64,000 nucleotides of DNA, taken from contig NZ_NIWW01000001.1 in the NCBI RefSeq assembly GCF_002201535.1, forward strand, positions 434,001 through 498,000, written 5' to 3'. This document shows, one piece after another, positions 60,919-64,000 of this stretch. Numbering within the stretch: position 1 is the stretch's first letter; each line of letters begins with the position of its first letter. A model generated the notes under the pieces. It worked only from the letters and a program-made list of their open reading frames with translations, did no database searches and was not told where the DNA came from. Position numbers and translations under genes: made by a program. The stretch comes from Lacimicrobium sp. SS2-24 (lineage in GTDB: Bacteria > Pseudomonadota > Gammaproteobacteria > Enterobacterales > Alteromonadaceae).

Positions 60919-63900
60919 TTATAGTTCAGCAAGGGCAATTGCCTCATCCACATCGACCGCTACCATCCGAGACACTCCGGGCTCGGCCATGGTAACGCCG
61001 GTAAGATGCTTAGCCATTTCCATTGCGATTTTGTTATGGGTGATATAAATAAATTGTACCGTATTGGACATCTCGGAAACCAGATTACAAAAGCGTCCTA
61101 CATTGGCATCGTCCAACGGTGCGTCCACCTCATCCAGCAAACAAAAGGGTGCCGGGTTGAGCCTGAAAATCGCGAACACCAATGATAAAGCGGTCAGGGC
61201 TTTTTCTCCACCACTTAACAGGTGAATGGTGCTGTTTTTCTTGCCTGGCGGCCTCGCCATAATGGTCACACCGGTTTCCAGCAAGTCATCGTCGGTCAGC
61301 TCCAGATAGGCAGAGCCGCCACCAAAGACTTTCGGAAATAATGTTTTAAGATCGTCATTGACCCGCTCAAAGGTATCACGAAAACGGCTTCGGGTTTCTC
61401 TGTCTATCTTGCGAATGGCATTATCTAACGTCTCCAGCGCTTCTGTCAGATCCTGATATTGATCATCCAGGTGCTGTTTACGTTCGGCCTGCACTTCATA
61501 TTCTTCCACCGCCGCAAGATTCACCGCACCAAGGCGTGATACCGCTGCGCTGATTTTATCCAGCTCCTGTTGCCAATGATTTTCCTCAGCGTTTTCGTCA
61601 ATATTCTCGAGTATGACTTTAACACTTTGCCGCATCTCATCGAGTTGTTCGATAAAGCTGCTGGCACGTACCCGACACCCCTCGCATTCCAGCTGCAGAC
61701 TCTGCTGTGCTTCGCGTAACTGATTGATTTGCTCCTGCAACTGATGCTGACCCGATTGTGCCTTATGCAGGTAGTCTTCCACTTCACCGAGTTGCTCAGA
61801 CAGCTCGGCTTGCTGATTTTCCAGAACCAGGCGCTGCTCCAGCAGGATCTGCAATTGCTCAGACTGCGCTTCGGCGGGCTGTTGCCAGGCTTCTTTTTCT
61901 TCTGTCAGGCGCGCCCTGTCCTGTTGTTTATCGTGCAGACGTTGGCGGTGTCGCTCCATAGCCTGCTGTGCATTGTCTTTTTGATTATTCAACCCCTGTA
62001 CCCTCAGCGCCATATCATGCTGCTGTGTCCGCAACTGCTCTGCCTGCGCCCGCAACTCACTGAGTTGTCGCTGTTGTTCATCCGCACTGGCCTGCACCTG
62101 TTGATGGTCACTTTGCAGGTTTTCCAGTTGCATCTCTAACTCTTGCTGCTCAGCCACCATCAATTCCAGATCCATGGCATCCTGCTCAAGCTGCTCCTGT
62201 TGCCCATGAACCTGTTCACGCAAGCGCTGATATTGCTGTTCCCGAACCTTGCTATCCCGTTCAATTGCGTCCCGCTGCTGTTCAAGCTGCATCAGTTCGC
62301 GTTCTGCCTGCCTGAGCTGTTGTTGCTGCGCTTCGCTGTCAGCTGCGCTTTGTTGCAATACATCTCTGGCCTGGGCTAACTGACTTTCCAATTCCTGTTG
62401 TTGCTGGCGCTGTTCATGCAGCTTTTGTTGCAAAGCCGTAATGTCGGCGGCCCGGTCCAGCATGCCGGCGCGGTTATGAGCACCGCCCTGAATCTGCCAG
62501 TCACGGCCGAACCACAAGCCTTCACGATTGATGACACTGTGACCCGGCGCCAGTGTCGCGCGCTGCTCAGCCATTTCTGCAGGCTCTTCCACCACTTTAA
62601 TACAACACAAAAACGACGGAACCTGATCAGATACCACTTTTTGCGCCAGGGTTCCTGGTGGTTTCTCACTCGTCATATACTCTTTCAGCAGCCATTGGCT
62701 GCCCGGTAATGTTGGGGGGGCAATCCCCTCTAAAACCGGTGTGCTTAACCAGCTTTGCAGCGCCGACTCGAGCGCCGTTTCCCAACCAGGCTGAGCTTTG
62801 AGGCTCTGCCATGCCGCTAAGGGTGGCTGTGATTGCGAGGCAAGCCAGTCCTTTAGCGTATTGTCATGATCCTGAGAGGACTGTTGCAAGGTTTCTAAGG
62901 AGGCCAGTTTGCCCTGCCCTTGCTGAAGTTCGCCATTGAGTTGCAGTAGCGCATCCTGTTTTTGCTGCACCTGCTGCTGATGGTCCTGATGCTGGCGACG
63001 TGTCTCTTCACAGCGCGACCTTAAGTCCTCAACCCGATGTTGTTGCTGGCTTAAGCGCTGGCTGAGCTGCTCGGTTTCATCCTCTATGTCGGGATGATCA
63101 CATTGCTGCAATTCATCCTGCAGTTCACGTACACGTTGCTCGGCACGGGCAATCATCGCCTGCTGCCCTTCAATACGGGTTTGCTGGCTTTGGCATTGCT
63201 GGCGCACCTGATAATACTGTTGTTCCTGTTCGCGCCACACAGATTGCTGCCCGGCAAAACGCTGTTCTGTCTCAGACAGCTGTGCCATTGCCTGCTCACT
63301 CTGCTCTGCCAGTAGCGCCAGTTCCGGCTCTTCAGTGCTTAGTTGCGCATCCAGATCGTCTAAGGCCTGCTGTTCCTGCGCCAGCTGGCTGTCACTTTCG
63401 CTGATATCCTGTTGCAAGCGCGCCAGCTGTTCGTCAATTTGCTGCTTGCGCTGTCGGGCATGAATTTGGGTTTGCTCAAGCCGGGTAATGTCATTACCCA
63501 CCTGAAATACCTGATTCTGTACATCACCAAGACGTTGTTTAAGATCCTGCTGGCGCTCCTGATACTCAAGCATCCCTTTCTCATCACCACGCTGGCGGGC
63601 AATCAGACTCTCAATTTTACTTTCCTGTTCACGAATCTGTTGCTCGAGCTGACTAATGTGCTGGCTCTGCTTTAACCAGCGCAGTGCGGCCAGTTCGGCT
63701 TTTAAGCGGCGTTCACTGGCTTTGAGTTCTTTATAGCGGCGCGCGGCTGCCGCCTGGCGTTGCAATTTATCCAGTTGCTTAGCCAGTTCATCGCGCACAT
63801 CTTCGAGACGCTCCAGATTGTCGCGGCTGTGACGGATACGGTTCTCTGTTTCCCGGCGGCGTTCTTTATATTTTGATATGCCTGCCGCTTCTTCGATAAA

Positions 63901-64000
63901 AACCCGCAGTTCCTGAGGTTTAGACTCGATCAGGCGGGATATCATGCCCTGTTCGATAATGGCATAGCTACGCGGGCCCAATCCTGTGCCCAAAAAGAGA
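60919..64000 (-). CDS. smc: Chromosome segregation protein SMC (5' end outside the window)
   Basis: About 1027 residues of a condensin-type ATPase are visible; the frame stays open to the edge, so the N-terminal Walker A is outside. It begins LFLGTGLGPRSYAIIEQGMISR, the usual SMC sequence after the nucleotide site. Two long coiled coils rich in Gln and Glu flank a hinge (about 370-540, including VINREGLWFGRDWQIQGG). The C-terminal head has LSGGEKALTALSL and the Walker B FCLLDEVDAPLDD. An SMC rather than MukB marks this chromosome-organisation system. It is followed by zipA after 19 bp. Confidence 0.97.
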   Translation of the reverse strand, partial: LFLGTGLGPRSYAIIEQGMISRLIESKPQELRVFIEEAAGISKYKERRRETENRIRHSRDNLERLEDVRDELAKQLDKLQRQAAAARRYKELKASERRLKAELAALRWLKQSQHISQLEQQIREQESKIESLIARQRGDEKGMLEYQERQQDLKQRLGDVQNQVFQVGNDITRLEQTQIHARQRKQQIDEQLARLQQDISESDSQLAQEQQALDDLDAQLSTEEPELALLAEQSEQAMAQLSETEQRFAGQQSVWREQEQQYYQVRQQCQSQQTRIEGQQAMIARAEQRVRELQDELQQCDHPDIEDETEQLSQRLSQQQHRVEDLRSRCEETRRQHQDHQQQVQQKQDALLQLNGELQQGQGKLASLETLQQSSQDHDNTLKDWLASQSQPPLAAWQSLKAQPGWETALESALQSWLSTPVLEGIAPPTLPGSQWLLKEYMTSEKPPGTLAQKVVSDQVPSFLCCIKVVEEPAEMAEQRATLAPGHSVINREGLWFGRDWQIQGGAHNRAGMLDRAADITALQQKLHEQRQQQQELESQLAQARDVLQQSAADSEAQQQQLRQAERELMQLEQQRDAIERDSKVREQQYQRLREQVHGQQEQLEQDAMDLELMVAEQQELEMQLENLQSDHQQVQASADEQQRQLSELRAQAEQLRTQQHDMALRVQGLNNQKDNAQQAMERHRQRLHDKQQDRARLTEEKEAWQQPAEAQSEQLQILLEQRLVLENQQAELSEQLGEVEDYLHKAQSGQHQLQEQINQLREAQQSLQLECEGCRVRASSFIEQLDEMRQSVKVILENIDENAEENHWQQELDKISAAVSRLGAVNLAAVEEYEVQAERKQHLDDQYQDLTEALETLDNAIRKIDRETRSRFRDTFERVNDDLKTLFPKVFGGGSAYLELTDDDLLETGVTIMARPPGKKNSTIHLLSGGEKALTALSLVFAIFRLNPAPFCLLDEVDAPLDDANVGRFCNLVSEMSNTVQFIYITHNKIAMEMAKHLTGVTMAEPGVSRMVAVDVDEAIALAEL

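Overview
The window is one stretch of chromosome from a gammaproteobacterium, most likely an Alteromonadales bacterium (inference). The evidence is gene content and order: seqA-pgm back to back with ybfF and fldA, yffB-dapE overlapping, smc-zipA-ligA as an operon with a true SMC rather than MukB, plus ahpC-ahpF, cysB, astE and the small families DUF2788, DUF2897, DUF2919 and DUF3392. Coding density is high. I see no rRNA, prophage, insertion sequence or CRISPR array. One tRNA gene, tRNA-Val(GAC), lies at 627-703 behind a recognisable stable-RNA promoter.

Layout. 1-3.5 kb: a small membrane protein, tRNA-Val, then minus-strand genes for a SAP/Rho-N-like small protein, an isoprenylcysteine-methyltransferase-like membrane protein and a patatin-like lipase. 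3.5-6.5 kb: an EIIA-Glc-like protein that has lost both phosphotransfer histidines, then yffB, dapE, an M15 peptidase and a DUF2897 microprotein in a tight plus-strand run. 6.5-15.6 kb: ybjQ, a HIT protein, a periplasmic binding protein, astE, a degenerate GGDEF-EAL protein, glycogen phosphorylase, phosphoglucomutase and seqA. 15.6-24.3 kb: ybfF, DUF2788, flavodoxin, a pair of 50-bp tandem repeats, cysB, an orphan soluble histidine kinase, a membrane-anchored coiled-coil protein, a LysR regulator divergent from a 3-oxoacid CoA-transferase pair, and an exported N-acyl-D-amino-acid deacylase-like amidohydrolase.

24.5-38.7 kb is the most distinctive region: eleven plus-strand, mostly overlapping genes for an exopolysaccharide or O-glycan made by the Wzx/Wzy route. 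A flippase, polymerase and three GT4 glycosyltransferases are followed by a small phosphoglycosyltransferase and three enzymes matching the UDP-di-N-acetylbacillosamine pathway (PglD/PglE/PglF-like). The export end has a separate outer-membrane beta-barrel, an unusually short OPX (Wza-like) protein without a lipobox, and a Wzz-BY-kinase fusion whose Walker motifs are altered and whose tail lacks tyrosines.

38.8-49.5 kb: a protein fusing two CDGSH iron-sulfur motifs to a glutamate-synthase FMN domain, a DMT transporter, a DEAD-box helicase, a YqaA-like protein, a ketopantoate-reductase-like enzyme, a 5'-nucleotidase lipoprotein, a second patatin, PhnA, a nucleoside deaminase and a PEP-CTERM surface protein. 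49.8-64 kb: ahpF/ahpC with hairpins between them, a mosaic of dispersed intergenic repeats, a glutathione transferase, a second LysR regulator, another orphan periplasmic binding protein, two small membrane proteins, and the ligA-zipA-smc operon; smc runs off the right edge.

All calls come from reading sequence and translated motifs without database searches. The best leads for something under-described are the export end of the polysaccharide locus, the histidine-less EIIA protein, the CDGSH-GltS fusion and the repeat families.
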